A DNA stretch of 56,043 bases from GCA-003244245 sp036266995 (GCA_036266995.1 DATAWX010000245.1:1-56043); one strand, 5' to 3'; positions 1-8,759 are shown, counted from the stretch's first letter. Translations and numbers: made by a program. The notes: generated by a model not told the origin, from the sequence alone.

Positions 1-1071
1 CAGAAGCGGCTGAAGAACGCGAAGGTGCTGGTGATCGGCGCTGGTGGGCTGGGCAGTCCGGCACTGCTGTACCTGGCCGCCGCGGGCGTGGGCACGCTGG
101 GCATCGTCGAGTTCGACGAGGTCGATGAGTCCAACCTGCAACGTCAGGTGATCCACGGTCAGTCCGACATCGGCCGACCCAAGGGCGAGTCCGCTCGGGA
201 TTCCATCCGTGAGATAAACCCGCTTGTCCAGGTGAACCTGTACCAGCTGCGGCTGGACTCATCCAACGCGCTGGAGATCTTCCGCGACTACGACCTCATC
301 CTCGACGGCACGGACAACTTCGCGACCCGTTACCTGGTCAACGACGCGGCGGTGTTGCTCGGCAAGCCCTATGTCTGGGGCTCGATCTTCCGCTTCGAGG
401 GCCAGGCATCGGTGTTCTGGGCGGACGCCCCCGGCGGCCAAGGGTTGCAGTACCGGGATCTGTACCCGGAGCCGCCGCCTCCCGGAATGGTGCCGTCGTG
501 TGCCGAGGGCGGCGTGCTGGGGGTGCTCTGCGCGTCGATCGGTTCGATCATGGTGACCGAGGCGATCAAGCTGATCACCGGGATCGGCGAGCCGCTGCTG
601 GGCCGGTTGATGGTGTACGACGCGTTGGAGATGAGCTACCGCACCATCAAGATCCGTAGGGATCCGGCGGGCGAGCCGATCACCGAGCTGATCGACTACG
701 CGGAGTTCTGTGGAGTGGTCAGCGACGACGCCGCCACCGCGGCAGCGGGCTCGACGATCACCGCCCGGGAGCTCAAGGAGATGATCGACTCAGGCAAGGA
801 CTTCGCCCTGATCGACGTCCGGGAGCCCAACGAGTACGAGATCGTCAGGATCCCGGGCTCCACACTGATCCCCAAGGACCGGATCCTGTCCGGTGAGGCG
901 TTGGCGGAGCTGCCACAAGACAAGCCACTGGTGTTGCACTGCAAGTCCGGGCAGCGGTCCGCCGAGGCGCTCGCCGCGCTGCACAAGGCAGGCTTCCGGG
1001 ACGCCGTGCACGTCGGCGGTGGAGTGCTGGCCTGGGCCAAGCAGGTGGACCCTTCACTGCCCGTCTACTGA
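1..1071 (+). CDS. moeZ: MoeZ/MoeB-type adenylyltransferase-sulfurtransferase (5' truncated)
   Basis: The open frame enters from the left edge, so the true start lies outside the window. The 356 visible residues hold a ThiF/MoeB-like adenylyltransferase domain, beginning with the nucleotide-binding loop VIGAGGLGSP near residue 11, followed by a C-terminal rhodanese domain whose active-site loop CKSGQRS starts at Cys314. In this family the E1-like domain adenylates a ubiquitin-like sulfur carrier (MoaD, ThiS or CysO type) and the rhodanese cysteine delivers sulfur, serving molybdopterin, thiamine or cysteine synthesis in the cytoplasm. Molybdopterin is needed by the NarG encoded in this window, although the two are not in one operon. 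The DGTDNFATRYLVND segment near residue 105 is typical of the family. The gene ends 3 bases before the convergent small gene. Confidence 0.93.
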   Translation, partial: QKRLKNAKVLVIGAGGLGSPALLYLAAAGVGTLGIVEFDEVDESNLQRQVIHGQSDIGRPKGESARDSIREINPLVQVNLYQLRLDSSNALEIFRDYDLILDGTDNFATRYLVNDAAVLLGKPYVWGSIFRFEGQASVFWADAPGGQGLQYRDLYPEPPPPGMVPSCAEGGVLGVLCASIGSIMVTEAIKLITGIGEPLLGRLMVYDALEMSYRTIKIRRDPAGEPITELIDYAEFCGVVSDDAATAAAGSTITARELKEMIDSGKDFALIDVREPNEYEIVRIPGSTLIPKDRILSGEALAELPQDKPLVLHCKSGQRSAEALAALHKAGFRDAVHVGGGVLAWAKQVDPSLPVY

Positions 1072-1074
1072 CTC

Positions 1075-1260
1075 TCAGCCGCTGCGGCGGCGCGTGGAGT
1101 ACTGCCGGGAGGGCGCTGCTGGGCCGGACCGGCGTCCCACACCGGACTTGCCACCCTGGGGCGCCGGAGCTGCGGACTTTCCACCGCGCCGCTCGCGGCG
1201 GTTGGGTATCGGCTTAGCCGCATCGTCGGGCCGGTCTTCGGGTTCGGGTTGCTCTGCCAT
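1075..1260 (-). CDS. small basic hypothetical protein
   Basis: A 61-residue protein starting MAEQPEPEDRPDD with an acidic first third and an Arg/Gly/Ser-rich remainder containing PNRRERRGGK. I chose the internal ATG at 1260 rather than the longer frame because AAGGAGA lies just upstream on the minus strand. It looks intrinsically disordered and has no cysteine, membrane segment or known domain that I can see. It converges on moeZ with a 3-base gap, so the two genes probably share a termination region. The function is unknown; the real-gene call rests on the ribosome binding site and the clean charge pattern. Confidence 0.55.
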   Translation of the reverse strand: MAEQPEPEDRPDDAAKPIPNRRERRGGKSAAPAPQGGKSGVGRRSGPAAPSRQYSTRRRSG

Positions 1261-1631
1261 CAGGTCTCCTTGATCGAACGTATGTAGACAGTGATTCACG
1301 CCCGGCATCCGGGCTCGTGGCCGACCCGGACGGAGGAGGCCCGAGGGCGTCACCAGTAAGGATTGCGCCACCGCTGAACCGGAAGGCGCCCACGCGCTCA
1401 CCGGGCGCGCCAGGAGTACCTCAGCAGATCATGTGACCACGCTAGCGCGGACGTGTCCGCGGTGCATCCACATTTCCCGGCGGGTCACCGAACGCCTGGT
1501 GCGCCGGGGTCCTCACGCCACGGCCGCCCCACTATGTGAACGGGAGTTCTCGGTGCTGCAACAAGCAGCAACGTCGTGAACATAACCGGCACCTAGCGTC
1601 ACTCATCGAACCCACCAGCTCTGGAGGCGCG
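1261..1631. other. intergenic region, divergent promoters
   Basis: This 371-base stretch separates the small basic gene (minus) from narK (plus) and must hold both promoters. I see no convincing ORF. A short inverted repeat TGCTG-CAACAAG-CAGCA lies near 1556 and a GGAGG ribosome binding site for narK at 1623. No clear terminator or RNA gene is visible. Confidence 0.4.
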
Positions 1632-3017
1632 ATGAGCACTGCCGAGATAACAGCTCCGGCTACGCCGGGTCACGGGGGGAGATGGCTCGACCACTGGGAT
1701 CCGGAAGACCCGGTGTTCTGGGAGAACACCGGCAAACGGGTGGCGAATCGGAACCTGTGGTTCTCGATCTTCTCCGAGCACATCGGGTTCTCGCTGTGGA
1801 CGGTCTGGTCGGTCCTGGTGCTCTTCATGGGCCCTGCCTATGGCATCGACCCCGCAGGCAAGTTCTTGTTGGTATCGCTGCCTTCGCTGATCGGCGCGCT
1901 GATCAGGATCCCGTACACCATGGCGCCGGCCCGGTTTGGCGGGCGGAACTGGACCATCGTCAGTGCACTGTTGCTGCTCGTTCCGACTTCCCTGGCGATC
2001 ATCGTGATGCATCCGGGTACGTCCTTCACGACATTCATGATCGTCGCAGCGCTCGGTGGCCTGGGCGGTGGCAACTTCGCTTCGTCGATGACCAACATCA
2101 ACGCCTTCTTCCCGGAGGGGCGTAAGGGCTGGGCGCTCGGGCTCAACGCCGGTGGCGGGAATATCGGAGTGGCCGCGGTCCAGGTGCTCGGCCTCGTGGT
2201 GATCGCGACAGCTGGTACCGGCTACCCCCGCCTCGTGCTCGCCATCTACATCCCGCTGATCCTGCTCGCCGCGCTGTGTGCGGCCCGGTACATGAACAAC
2301 ATCTCCGCGGTACGCAACGACACCGGCGCGCTGCGCGAGGCAGTCCGAGACGCCCAGACCTGGGTGATGTCGTTCCTCTACATCGGCACGTTCGGCTCGT
2401 TCATCGGCTACAGCTTCGCATTCGGCCTGGTGTTGCAGACCCAGTTTCACCGCACCCCACTGCAGGCGGCCTCGGTTGTCTTCATCGGTCCGTTGATCGG
2501 CTCGCTGATCCGCCCCGTCGGCGGTTGGCTGGCCGACCAGTACGGCGGCGCCAAAGTCACCGTCTGGAACTTCATCGGGATGGCGCTGGCCACCGGCGTG
2601 GTGATCATGGCCTCCAACGAGAAGTCGCTGCCGCTGTTCATGGCCGGCTTCATCGCCTTGTTCATCCTCTCCGGTATCGGCAACGGCTCCACCTACAAGA
2701 TGATCCCGTCGATCTTCAATGTGAAGGCGCGGGCGGCGATCGCAGCGGGTGAGCCAGAACAGTCCGCGCGGATGAGAGCGCGCCGGTTGTCCGGCGCGGT
2801 GATCGGTATCGCGGGCTCGATCGGCGCGATGGGTGGGGTTCTGATCAACCTCGCCTTCCGGCAGTCCTTCCTCACCACGAAGTCCGGGGTACCCGCGTGC
2901 TGGGCCTTCCTGATCTTCTATGGGGCCTGTGTTGTCGTCACCTACGTGGTTTACCTGCGCCGTGCACCCGCTGCCGCGCCATCCGGAAGCCTGCAGCTGG
3001 CCTACGCCCAGGTTTGA
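1632..3017 (+). CDS. narK: NarK-type nitrate/nitrite transporter (MFS)
   Basis: A 461-residue polytopic membrane protein of the major facilitator superfamily. The signature GGLGGGNFASSMTNINAFFP and the related NAGGGNIGVAAVQ are the nitrate-signature motifs of the NarK/NRT family, which moves nitrate in and/or exchanges it for nitrite. An extended N-terminus (about 50 residues) precedes the first membrane span. I chose the ATG at 1632, preceded by GGAGG, over the in-frame ATG at 1536. The gene lies directly upstream of nirBD, which indicates a role in supplying nitrate or removing/importing nitrite for that pathway; it could equally serve the narGHJI enzyme encoded on the other strand. Confidence 0.93.
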   Translation: MSTAEITAPATPGHGGRWLDHWDPEDPVFWENTGKRVANRNLWFSIFSEHIGFSLWTVWSVLVLFMGPAYGIDPAGKFLLVSLPSLIGALIRIPYTMAPARFGGRNWTIVSALLLLVPTSLAIIVMHPGTSFTTFMIVAALGGLGGGNFASSMTNINAFFPEGRKGWALGLNAGGGNIGVAAVQVLGLVVIATAGTGYPRLVLAIYIPLILLAALCAARYMNNISAVRNDTGALREAVRDAQTWVMSFLYIGTFGSFIGYSFAFGLVLQTQFHRTPLQAASVVFIGPLIGSLIRPVGGWLADQYGGAKVTVWNFIGMALATGVVIMASNEKSLPLFMAGFIALFILSGIGNGSTYKMIPSIFNVKARAAIAAGEPEQSARMRARRLSGAVIGIAGSIGAMGGVLINLAFRQSFLTTKSGVPACWAFLIFYGACVVVTYVVYLRRAPAAAPSGSLQLAYAQV

Positions 3018-3027
3018 CGAAACAGAT

Positions 3028-3064
3028 GTGACGAAACAGCACGGAAACACAGCGTTCACGAAAC
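3028..3064 (+). promoter_or_regulatory. GlnR-like box cluster upstream of nirB
   Basis: The narK-nirB gap contains GAAAC at 3019, 3033, 3044 and 3060 and TTCAC at 3055. The copies at 3033, 3044 and 3055 are spaced 11 bases apart (GAAAC-n6-GAAAC-n6-TTCAC), which resembles the actinobacterial GlnR pattern GTnAC-n6-GaAAC. GlnR is known to control nirB in Streptomyces and mycobacteria. Regulation here is inferred from spacing only; the first half-sites are not perfect matches. Confidence 0.35.
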
Positions 3065-3115
3065 GCGCACAAGATGTTGGGGACCGGTCGTGCTCGCTGG
3101 GCAGGAGGGAGCAGC

Positions 3116-5662
3116 ATGATGCGCACCGTCGTTGTCGCGGGTCATGGCATGGTCGGACACCGGCTGGTCGAGGCTCTGATCGGCCGGGACCTCCAGCGGC
3201 AATGGCGGATCGTGGTGCTGGCCGAGGAGGGCCGGGCGGCCTACGACCGGGTCGCCCTCTCGTCGTATGTGGACTCCTGGGATGCCGAGGCGCTGGCCCT
3301 GCCGGCTGTCCACGACGAGCGGGTGGAGCTGCGGCTAGGTGACCCGGCCGTGCGGATCGACCGGCGCAAGCGCGTCGTCCGCACCGCGTCGGGGCGCCGG
3401 GTGGCCTACGACGCCCTGGTGCTGGCCACCGGGTCAGCGCCGTTCGTGCCCCCGGTACCCGGCCACGACCTGCCCGGTTGCTACGTCTACCGCACTCCGG
3501 ATGACCTCGACGCCATCCGCGCGGCGGCGCAGCGCGCGATGCAGACCACGGCGCTGGGCCGGCGTTCCGGGGTGGTGGTCGGCGGCGGGCTGCTCGGCCT
3601 GGAGGCTGCGCATGCACTGCGCCAGCTCGGGCTGTCCCCGCACGTCGTCGAGATCGCACCCCGGCTGATGCCGATGCAGGTGGACGAGGGCGGCGGGGCG
3701 CTGTTGCGCCGGTTCATCGAGGCTCTCGGGGTGCGGGTGTACTGCGGTCACGCCACGGCGGCCATCGAACCCGACCGGGGCCGGATGCTGGTCCGGCTCT
3801 CCAACGGCACTGAGCTCGACACCGACGTCGTGGTCTTCTCCGCCGGGGTGCGCCCACGCGATCAGCTGGCCCGTGATGCCGGGCTGGCAGTCGGTGAGCG
3901 CGGTGGCGTGCTGGTCGATGCCCGCTGTCGCACCGCCGACGCAGACATCTGGGCGATCGGGGAGTGCGCCGCGGTCGAGGGCCGCTGCTACGGGTTGGTT
4001 GCGCCCGGCTACGCGATGGCCGAGGTGGTGGCTGACCGGCTGCTCGGCGGCAATGCCACCTTCCCCGGCGCCGACATGTCCACCAAGCTCAAGCTGCTCG
4101 GGGTTGATGTGGCCAGCTTCGGCGACGCTCTCGGGAGGGCCGAAGGCGCGCTGGAGGTCATCCACAACGACCCCATCTCCGGCCGCTACGCCAAACTGGT
4201 GGTGTCCGACGACGCGCGGACCCTGCTCGGCGGGGTGCTGGTCGGAGACGCCGAGCTCTACGGAACGCTGCGTGCCTTGGTCGGCGCCGAGCTGCCGGCC
4301 GATCCCGGCGCGCTGATCTCCCCGTCCGGCGCTGAGCTCGATCCGAGCGCGTTGCCGGCCGGTGCCCAGGTGTGCTCCTGCCACGCGGTCACCGTCGAGA
4401 CGATCGGTACGGCGGTGCGCGACGGGGCGACCACCGTTACCGCCCTCAAGGCGTGCACGAAGGCGGGAACCGGTTGCGGCTCGTGCGTTCCGATGTTGAA
4501 AAAGCTGCTCGCCGCCCAAGGCGTCGAGCAGTCCGCGGCGCTGTGTGAGCACTTCACGCACAGCCGAGCGGAGCTGTTCGAGATCGTCGCCGCCACCCGG
4601 ATCCGGACCTTCTCCGAGCTGGTCACCAAGCACGGTGCGGGCCGCGGTTGTGACATCTGCAAGCCCGCGGTGGCCTCGATCCTGGCCTCGCTGAGCGGAG
4701 TGCTGAACCCCGGGAGTCACATCCTGGACGGCGAGCAGGCCACCCTGCAGGACACCAACGACCACTTCCTGGCCAACCTGCAGCGCAACGGCACCTACTC
4801 GGTGGTGCCCAGAGTCCCCGGCGGGGAGATCACCCCGGAGAAGCTGATCGTGCTCGGCGAGGTGGCCCGCGACTTCGGGCTCTACACCAAGATCACTGGG
4901 GGGCAGCGGATCGACCTGTTCGGCGCCCGGGTGGAGCAGCTACCGGCGATCTGGCGCCGGCTGGTCGACGCTGGGTTCGAGTCCGGACACGCCTACGGCA
5001 AGGCACTGCGGACCGTGAAGTCCTGCGTGGGTACCGACTGGTGCCGCTACGGAGTGCAGGACTCGGTGGGTCTGGCCATCGCGTTGGAGCTGCGCTACCG
5101 CGGGCTGCGCGCCCCGCACAAGCTCAAGTCCGCGGTCTCCGGTTGCGCGCGGGAGTGCGCCGAGGCCCGCAGCAAGGACTTCGGGGTGATCGCCACTGAA
5201 AACGGCTGGAACCTCTATGTGTGCGGCAACGGCGGTTTCCGGCCCCGGCACGCCGACCTGCTGATCTCCGACGTCGACACCGAGACGCTGGTGCGCACCA
5301 TCGACCGCTTCCTGATGTTCTACGTCCGCACCGCCGACCGGCTCCAGCGCACCGCGCCGTGGCTGGAGGAGCTGGAGGGCGGCCTGGACCACCTGCGAGA
5401 CGTCATCGTGAACGACTCACTCGGGATCTGCGCCGAGCTCGACGCCGCGATGGCGGCGCACGTGGTCGGTTACTCCGACGAGTGGCGCGGCGTCCTGGAA
5501 GACCCGGCGAAGCTGGCCCGGTTCACCTCGTTCGTCAACGCGCCGGGGGTGCCTGATCCGACCGTCGAGTTCGTCGAGGAGCGGGGCCAGCCCACTCCCG
5601 CGCATCGCAGACCAGGCCAACCGGTTCTGATCGCCGGCCCGAGGCTGGCGGTGGTCCCGTGA
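3116..5662 (+). CDS. nirB: assimilatory nitrite reductase [NAD(P)H], large subunit
   Basis: An 848-residue cytoplasmic flavo-siroheme protein that reduces nitrite to ammonium with NAD(P)H. The N-terminal half is an FAD/NAD-binding oxidoreductase (VVAGHGMVGHR near residue 5, VVVGGGLLGLEAA near residue 160). It is followed by a BFD-type [2Fe-2S] domain with Cys420-x-Cys422 and GTGCGSC, then a ferredoxin-like half-domain and the siroheme/4Fe-4S site with Cys637-x5-Cys643 and Cys677-x3-Cys681. ATGATG at 3116/3119 is preceded by AGGAGG, which supports a start there instead of at the longer frame's start at 3074. The stop overlaps the nirD start, indicating translational coupling. Length and domain order are normal for NirB. 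Confidence 0.95.
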   Translation: MMRTVVVAGHGMVGHRLVEALIGRDLQRQWRIVVLAEEGRAAYDRVALSSYVDSWDAEALALPAVHDERVELRLGDPAVRIDRRKRVVRTASGRRVAYDALVLATGSAPFVPPVPGHDLPGCYVYRTPDDLDAIRAAAQRAMQTTALGRRSGVVVGGGLLGLEAAHALRQLGLSPHVVEIAPRLMPMQVDEGGGALLRRFIEALGVRVYCGHATAAIEPDRGRMLVRLSNGTELDTDVVVFSAGVRPRDQLARDAGLAVGERGGVLVDARCRTADADIWAIGECAAVEGRCYGLVAPGYAMAEVVADRLLGGNATFPGADMSTKLKLLGVDVASFGDALGRAEGALEVIHNDPISGRYAKLVVSDDARTLLGGVLVGDAELYGTLRALVGAELPADPGALISPSGAELDPSALPAGAQVCSCHAVTVETIGTAVRDGATTVTALKACTKAGTGCGSCVPMLKKLLAAQGVEQSAALCEHFTHSRAELFEIVAATRIRTFSELVTKHGAGRGCDICKPAVASILASLSGVLNPGSHILDGEQATLQDTNDHFLANLQRNGTYSVVPRVPGGEITPEKLIVLGEVARDFGLYTKITGGQRIDLFGARVEQLPAIWRRLVDAGFESGHAYGKALRTVKSCVGTDWCRYGVQDSVGLAIALELRYRGLRAPHKLKSAVSGCARECAEARSKDFGVIATENGWNLYVCGNGGFRPRHADLLISDVDTETLVRTIDRFLMFYVRTADRLQRTAPWLEELEGGLDHLRDVIVNDSLGICAELDAAMAAHVVGYSDEWRGVLEDPAKLARFTSFVNAPGVPDPTVEFVEERGQPTPAHRRPGQPVLIAGPRLAVVP

Positions 5663-6000
5663 CCGCGCAGCTGCAGCGGCACTGGACGGCGGTCTGCCGC
5701 TACGACTACCTGGTGCCGGAACGCGGGGTGGCCGCGCTGATCGACGGCGCGGCGGTCGCGGTATTCCGCACCCATGACGGCGCCCTGTACGCACTGTCCA
5801 ATATGGATCCCTTCAGCGGGGCCTCGGTGTTGTCTCGGGGGATCGTCGGGGACCGCGAGGGTCGCCCGACGGTGGCTTCGCCGATCTACAAGCAGATCTT
5901 CGAACTGGCGACCGGGATGTGCCTGGACGACCCTGGCGTCTCGGTGCCGACCTATCCGGCGCGGGTGATCAACGGCGTCGTGGAAGTCTGCTCCGGATGA
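5659..6000 (+). CDS. nirD: nitrite reductase [NAD(P)H], small subunit
   Basis: A 113-residue Rieske-fold protein of the NirD type, the partner subunit of NirB. It has the usual compact beta-rich sequence (AVFRTHDGALYALSNMDPFSG, later GMCLDDPGVSVPTYPARV). As is usual for NirD, the Rieske CxH pairs are absent, so no [2Fe-2S] cluster is expected. The GTG start overlaps the nirB stop and its own stop overlaps the next gene's ATG, so nirB, nirD and the HemD-like gene form one translationally coupled unit. Confidence 0.92.
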   Translation: MTAQLQRHWTAVCRYDYLVPERGVAALIDGAAVAVFRTHDGALYALSNMDPFSGASVLSRGIVGDREGRPTVASPIYKQIFELATGMCLDDPGVSVPTYPARVINGVVEVCSG

Positions 6001-7139
6001 CCGCTGTGTCCCTGAGGGCGAGACCCGAGCCGTTGCCGCTGGCGGGATTCACCGTCGGTGTCACTGCCGCGCGGCGGGCCGCAGAGCTGGGCGCCTTGTT
6101 GGAGCGTCGGGGTGCTGAGGTGGTGCATGCCGCGGCTATCCGGATCGTGCCCGTCTCCGATGACACTGAACTGCACGCCGCCACCGAGGCTCTGATCAAC
6201 CACCCGCCGGACACCGTGGTGATCACCACCGGCATCGGGTTCCGTGGCTGGGTCGAGGCCGCGGACGGGTGGGGGCTGGGGGAGGCGCTGATCGGTGCCC
6301 TGCGCCGCGCCACCTTGCTGTCCCGGGGCCCCAAATCGCGCGGCGCGGTCCGGGCCGCCGGCCTGACCGATGCCTGGTCACCACCGTCGGAGTCGTCAGC
6401 CGAGGTGCTGGAGCACCTGCTAGCCAGTGATCTCGTCGGAGTGCGGGTCGCCGTACAGCTGCACGGCGAGCCACTGCCGGACTTCGTCGATGCGCTGCGC
6501 TGCGCTGGAGCGCAGGTGATACAGGTGCCCGTCTACCGGTGGGTGCTGCCCGAGGATCTCGCCCCGCTGGACCGGCTGATCACCGCGGCGCTGGACGGTG
6601 GCCTCGACGCGGTCAGTTTCACCAGCGCACCCGCCGCGGCCAGCGTACTCAGCCGAGCCGACGAGCTCGGGGTGCTGGGGCCGTTGCTGCAACGCCTGCG
6701 CCGGGATGTCCTTGTCGCCTGTGTCGGGCCGGTGACCGCGGGCCCGCTGGTGGCCCGAGACGTGCCCACCGTGCAGCCGGAACGCTCCCGGATCGGCGCG
6801 CTGGTGCGCACGCTGTCCGAGGCACTACCAGCCAGAGCGCCGCGCTGGCCGGTCGCCGGTCATGTACTGGAGCTACGTGGACATGCCGCGGTGGTCGATG
6901 GGGTGCTGCGGGCGGTGCCACCAACCCCGATGGCCCTGTTGCGGCTGCTGGTGGCCCGTCCGGGCCGGGTGGTGCCGCGCTGCGAGCTGTTGTCGGTGAT
7001 GCCTGCGGCCGGTGACGATGAGCACGCCGTGGAGACTGCGGTGGCCCGGTTGCGTGCCGCGCTGGGCGCCCCACGGCTGGTGCAGACCGTGGTCAAACGC
7101 GGATACCGGCTGGCCCTGGAGCCGGGAGACTGCCAATGA
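5997..7139 (+). CDS. uroporphyrinogen-III synthase-like protein with C-terminal winged helix
   Basis: A 380-residue protein. Residues about 10-270 resemble HemD, which closes hydroxymethylbilane into uroporphyrinogen III, the siroheme precursor (GFTVGVTAARRAAELGALL, ITTGIGFRGWVEAA, VSFTSAPAAASVL). The last 90 residues form an OmpR-type winged-helix DNA-binding domain (MALLRLLVARPGRVVPR, ending VKRGYRL). The same fusion is known in mycobacteria (Rv0260c type) next to nitrite reductase or siroheme genes. The ATG at 5997 overlaps the nirD stop. It may act as an enzyme, as a transcription regulator of the nitrogen block, or both; the sequence does not decide. Confidence 0.85.
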   Translation: MTAVSLRARPEPLPLAGFTVGVTAARRAAELGALLERRGAEVVHAAAIRIVPVSDDTELHAATEALINHPPDTVVITTGIGFRGWVEAADGWGLGEALIGALRRATLLSRGPKSRGAVRAAGLTDAWSPPSESSAEVLEHLLASDLVGVRVAVQLHGEPLPDFVDALRCAGAQVIQVPVYRWVLPEDLAPLDRLITAALDGGLDAVSFTSAPAAASVLSRADELGVLGPLLQRLRRDVLVACVGPVTAGPLVARDVPTVQPERSRIGALVRTLSEALPARAPRWPVAGHVLELRGHAAVVDGVLRAVPPTPMALLRLLVARPGRVVPRCELLSVMPAAGDDEHAVETAVARLRAALGAPRLVQTVVKRGYRLALEPGDCQ

Positions 7140-7155
7140 CGGCGTTGCCGGGTGA

Positions 7156-7887
7156 GTGGCTATGCGGGCTATAGCGTCCATCGACGCTCACCGGCGTGCG
7201 GCGCACTCCGTCGTTGTAGCCGCGCACGGCACGCGCGACCTCGCCGGTGTCCTGGTCGCCCGCCAGCTGGTCGCCGCGCTGCGTCTGCGGCTGCCTGGCA
7301 GCTCGGTACGGCTCGCCTTCATCGACGTGCTCGGCCCGGCGGTGCGCGAGGTAGTTGCTGGCGCCCCCGGCCCGGTCACCGTAGTGCCGGCCTTTTTGAC
7401 CTGCGGCTATCACGTGCGTACCGATGTACCCAGGGAGGTGGCCGCCACTGGCCGCCGGGACGTTACCGTCACCGCTGCCCTCGGGCCGCACCCGTTGCTG
7501 GTGAGCGCGATGGCCGACCGGTTGCGGGTGGCCGGATGGCGCCCGGGCGATGCGGTGGTGCTGGCGGCCGCGGGTTCATCGGACCAGCGTGCGGTTGCTG
7601 ATGTGCGGGCCGCGGCAATGCAGCTGTCCGGTGAGCTCGGCTGCCGGGTTCGGGTGGGGTTCGTCGCCACTGGTGCCCCTTCGGTGACGGCTCTGGTGCG
7701 GGGATTGCGGGCAGACGGCGCACCCAGGGTCGCGGTGGCCTCGTGGCTGCTGGCGCCGGGCCTGTTCCACCGCAGGCTCGCGGACAGCGAGGCCGACGTG
7801 GTGGCTGCGCCATTGGGCACACATCCGGGGGTGATCGACCGGCTGGCCAACCTCGTCGGTACCCGGGCAGTTCGCCGCAGCGCCTAA
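7156..7887 (+). CDS. sirohydrochlorin chelatase, CbiX/SirB type
   Basis: About 243 residues made of two CbiX-like halves. The first carries the metal/active-site histidine in VVAAHGTRD (His24) and CGYHVRTDVP; the second repeats the fold more loosely (VLAAAGSSDQRAV). Family members insert Fe2+ (or Co2+) into sirohydrochlorin, and next to nirBD the likely product is siroheme for NirB. The GTG at 7156 is the first usable start; an ATG two codons later (7162) is an alternative. The gap from the previous gene is only 16 bases, so it probably belongs to the same operon. Confidence 0.85.
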   Translation: MAMRAIASIDAHRRAAHSVVVAAHGTRDLAGVLVARQLVAALRLRLPGSSVRLAFIDVLGPAVREVVAGAPGPVTVVPAFLTCGYHVRTDVPREVAATGRRDVTVTAALGPHPLLVSAMADRLRVAGWRPGDAVVLAAAGSSDQRAVADVRAAAMQLSGELGCRVRVGFVATGAPSVTALVRGLRADGAPRVAVASWLLAPGLFHRRLADSEADVVAAPLGTHPGVIDRLANLVGTRAVRRSA

Positions 7888-7902
7888 CTCTGTAGCGATT
7901 TC

Positions 7903-7919
7903 GTAGCACGTGGTGCTAC
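7903..7919. promoter_or_regulatory. palindromic operator of the toxin-antitoxin operon
   Basis: GTAGCAC-GTG-GTGCTAC is a perfect 7-3-7 inverted repeat 9 bases ahead of the antitoxin start. Antitoxins of the VapB/Phd type repress their own operon through such palindromes, so this is the obvious autoregulatory site. Confidence 0.65.
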
Positions 7920-7928
7920 GGTGGTGTT

Positions 7929-8237
7929 GTGGATCAGGTGATCGGTCAGCGTGAGCTTCGTAACGACAACGCGGAGATCATGCGGAGGGTCGAGGCGGGG
8001 GAGAGTTTCACCGTCACTCGCAATGGCAGACCGGTCGCGGATCTGATCCCGCACCAGGCAGATCGACCGGTGCGACGCCGCACGGTGGGCGAGCTGCAGG
8101 CGGAGTTCCGCAGGATGTCCCCCGTCGACACTGCGCGGTGGCACCGTGAACGCGCGGCATCCGACGCGGTATTCGGGCCGGACGACGCGCTAGAGGACCC
8201 TTGGCTGCACGGCCGCCCTCACCCGACTGGGCGGTAG
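7929..8237 (+). CDS. Phd/YefM-type antitoxin of a VapBC pair
   Basis: A 102-residue protein. The N-terminal 45 residues form the Phd/YefM DNA-binding and dimerisation fold (IGQRELRNDNAEIMRRVEAG, then SFTVTRNGRPVADLIP). The C-terminal tail is charged and is expected to wrap the toxin. It starts at GTG 7929 and lies 7 bases ahead of the PIN-domain toxin. A perfect palindrome sits just upstream, consistent with autorepression. Pairing of Phd-type antitoxins with PIN toxins is common in actinobacteria. Confidence 0.9.
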   Translation: MDQVIGQRELRNDNAEIMRRVEAGESFTVTRNGRPVADLIPHQADRPVRRRTVGELQAEFRRMSPVDTARWHRERAASDAVFGPDDALEDPWLHGRPHPTGR

Positions 8238-8244
8238 GCCGCCG

Positions 8245-8634
8245 GTGCGCATCTTGCTGGATACCTCCGTGATCATCGACCTGGCGGACGTGGAGCTGGG
8301 CGTCTATGAATCCGCGGAACCGGCGGTGAGTGCGGTCAGCGTCGCGGAGCTCGCCTTCGGTCTGGACATCGACGATCCGATCGAACGGCGAGCGCGCGCC
8401 GAGCGGTACCGCGCGGTGCGCGAGCAGTTCGTCGTGGTGCCCTTCGACGTCCTGGCCGCCGAGATCTACGGCACCATGGCCGCCGTGATCCGGCGAGCCG
8501 GCCGCAACCCCCGTCCTCGGCGGATGGATCTACAGCTCGCCGCGACGGCAGCAGCGCACTCGATCCCCCTCATTACCCGGGAGCTGGACGGTTTCGCCGG
8601 CCTGGAAAGGCTACTTGAGGTCGTCGTGGTGTGA
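8245..8634 (+). CDS. PIN-domain ribonuclease toxin, VapC family
   Basis: A 129-residue PIN-domain protein, normal for VapC. The metal-binding acidic residues are visible: Asp6 in LLDTSVIIDL, Glu35 in VSVAELAFG and Asp95 in RRMDLQLAATA. VapC toxins are Mg2+-dependent RNases that cut tRNA or rRNA; the target of this one cannot be read from sequence. GTG start 7 bases after the antitoxin stop. The frame looks intact and no catalytic residue is missing, so the toxin is probably functional. Confidence 0.9.
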   Translation: MRILLDTSVIIDLADVELGVYESAEPAVSAVSVAELAFGLDIDDPIERRARAERYRAVREQFVVVPFDVLAAEIYGTMAAVIRRAGRNPRPRRMDLQLAATAAAHSIPLITRELDGFAGLERLLEVVVV

Positions 8635-8716
8635 GTCATGGCCCTGCTTGTCCCCGCGCTGACAGAAGTGATCTTGACGTTGCCGGACTGGCCGGGTCGA
8701 GGGGCATGATCACGAC

Positions 8717-8759
8717 TTGTGTGCCTGAGGCGACATCGCATGTCGTCCCAGGCACACAA
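8717..8759. repeat. nested palindrome between convergent genes
   Basis: TTGTGTGCCTG (8717-8727) pairs with CAGGCACACAA (8749-8759) and encloses a second hairpin, CGACAT-CGC-ATGTCG (8731-8745). Short outer arms GATCA/TGATC flank it. It lies between the 3' ends of the toxin gene and the convergent methyltransferase and shares the TTGTGTGC core with the palindrome at 16663. A bidirectional terminator or a dispersed repeat are both possible; no T-run follows. Confidence 0.6.

Noticed and set aside
1599..3659. 686-residue minus-strand open frame opposite narK and nirB
   Set aside because: Arg/Pro/Gly-rich shadow of high-GC coding DNA; the plus strand carries clear NarK and NirB domains.
3434..4765. 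443-residue minus-strand open frame within nirB
   Set aside because: Antisense to conserved FAD and BFD domains; no recognisable domain and low-quality composition.
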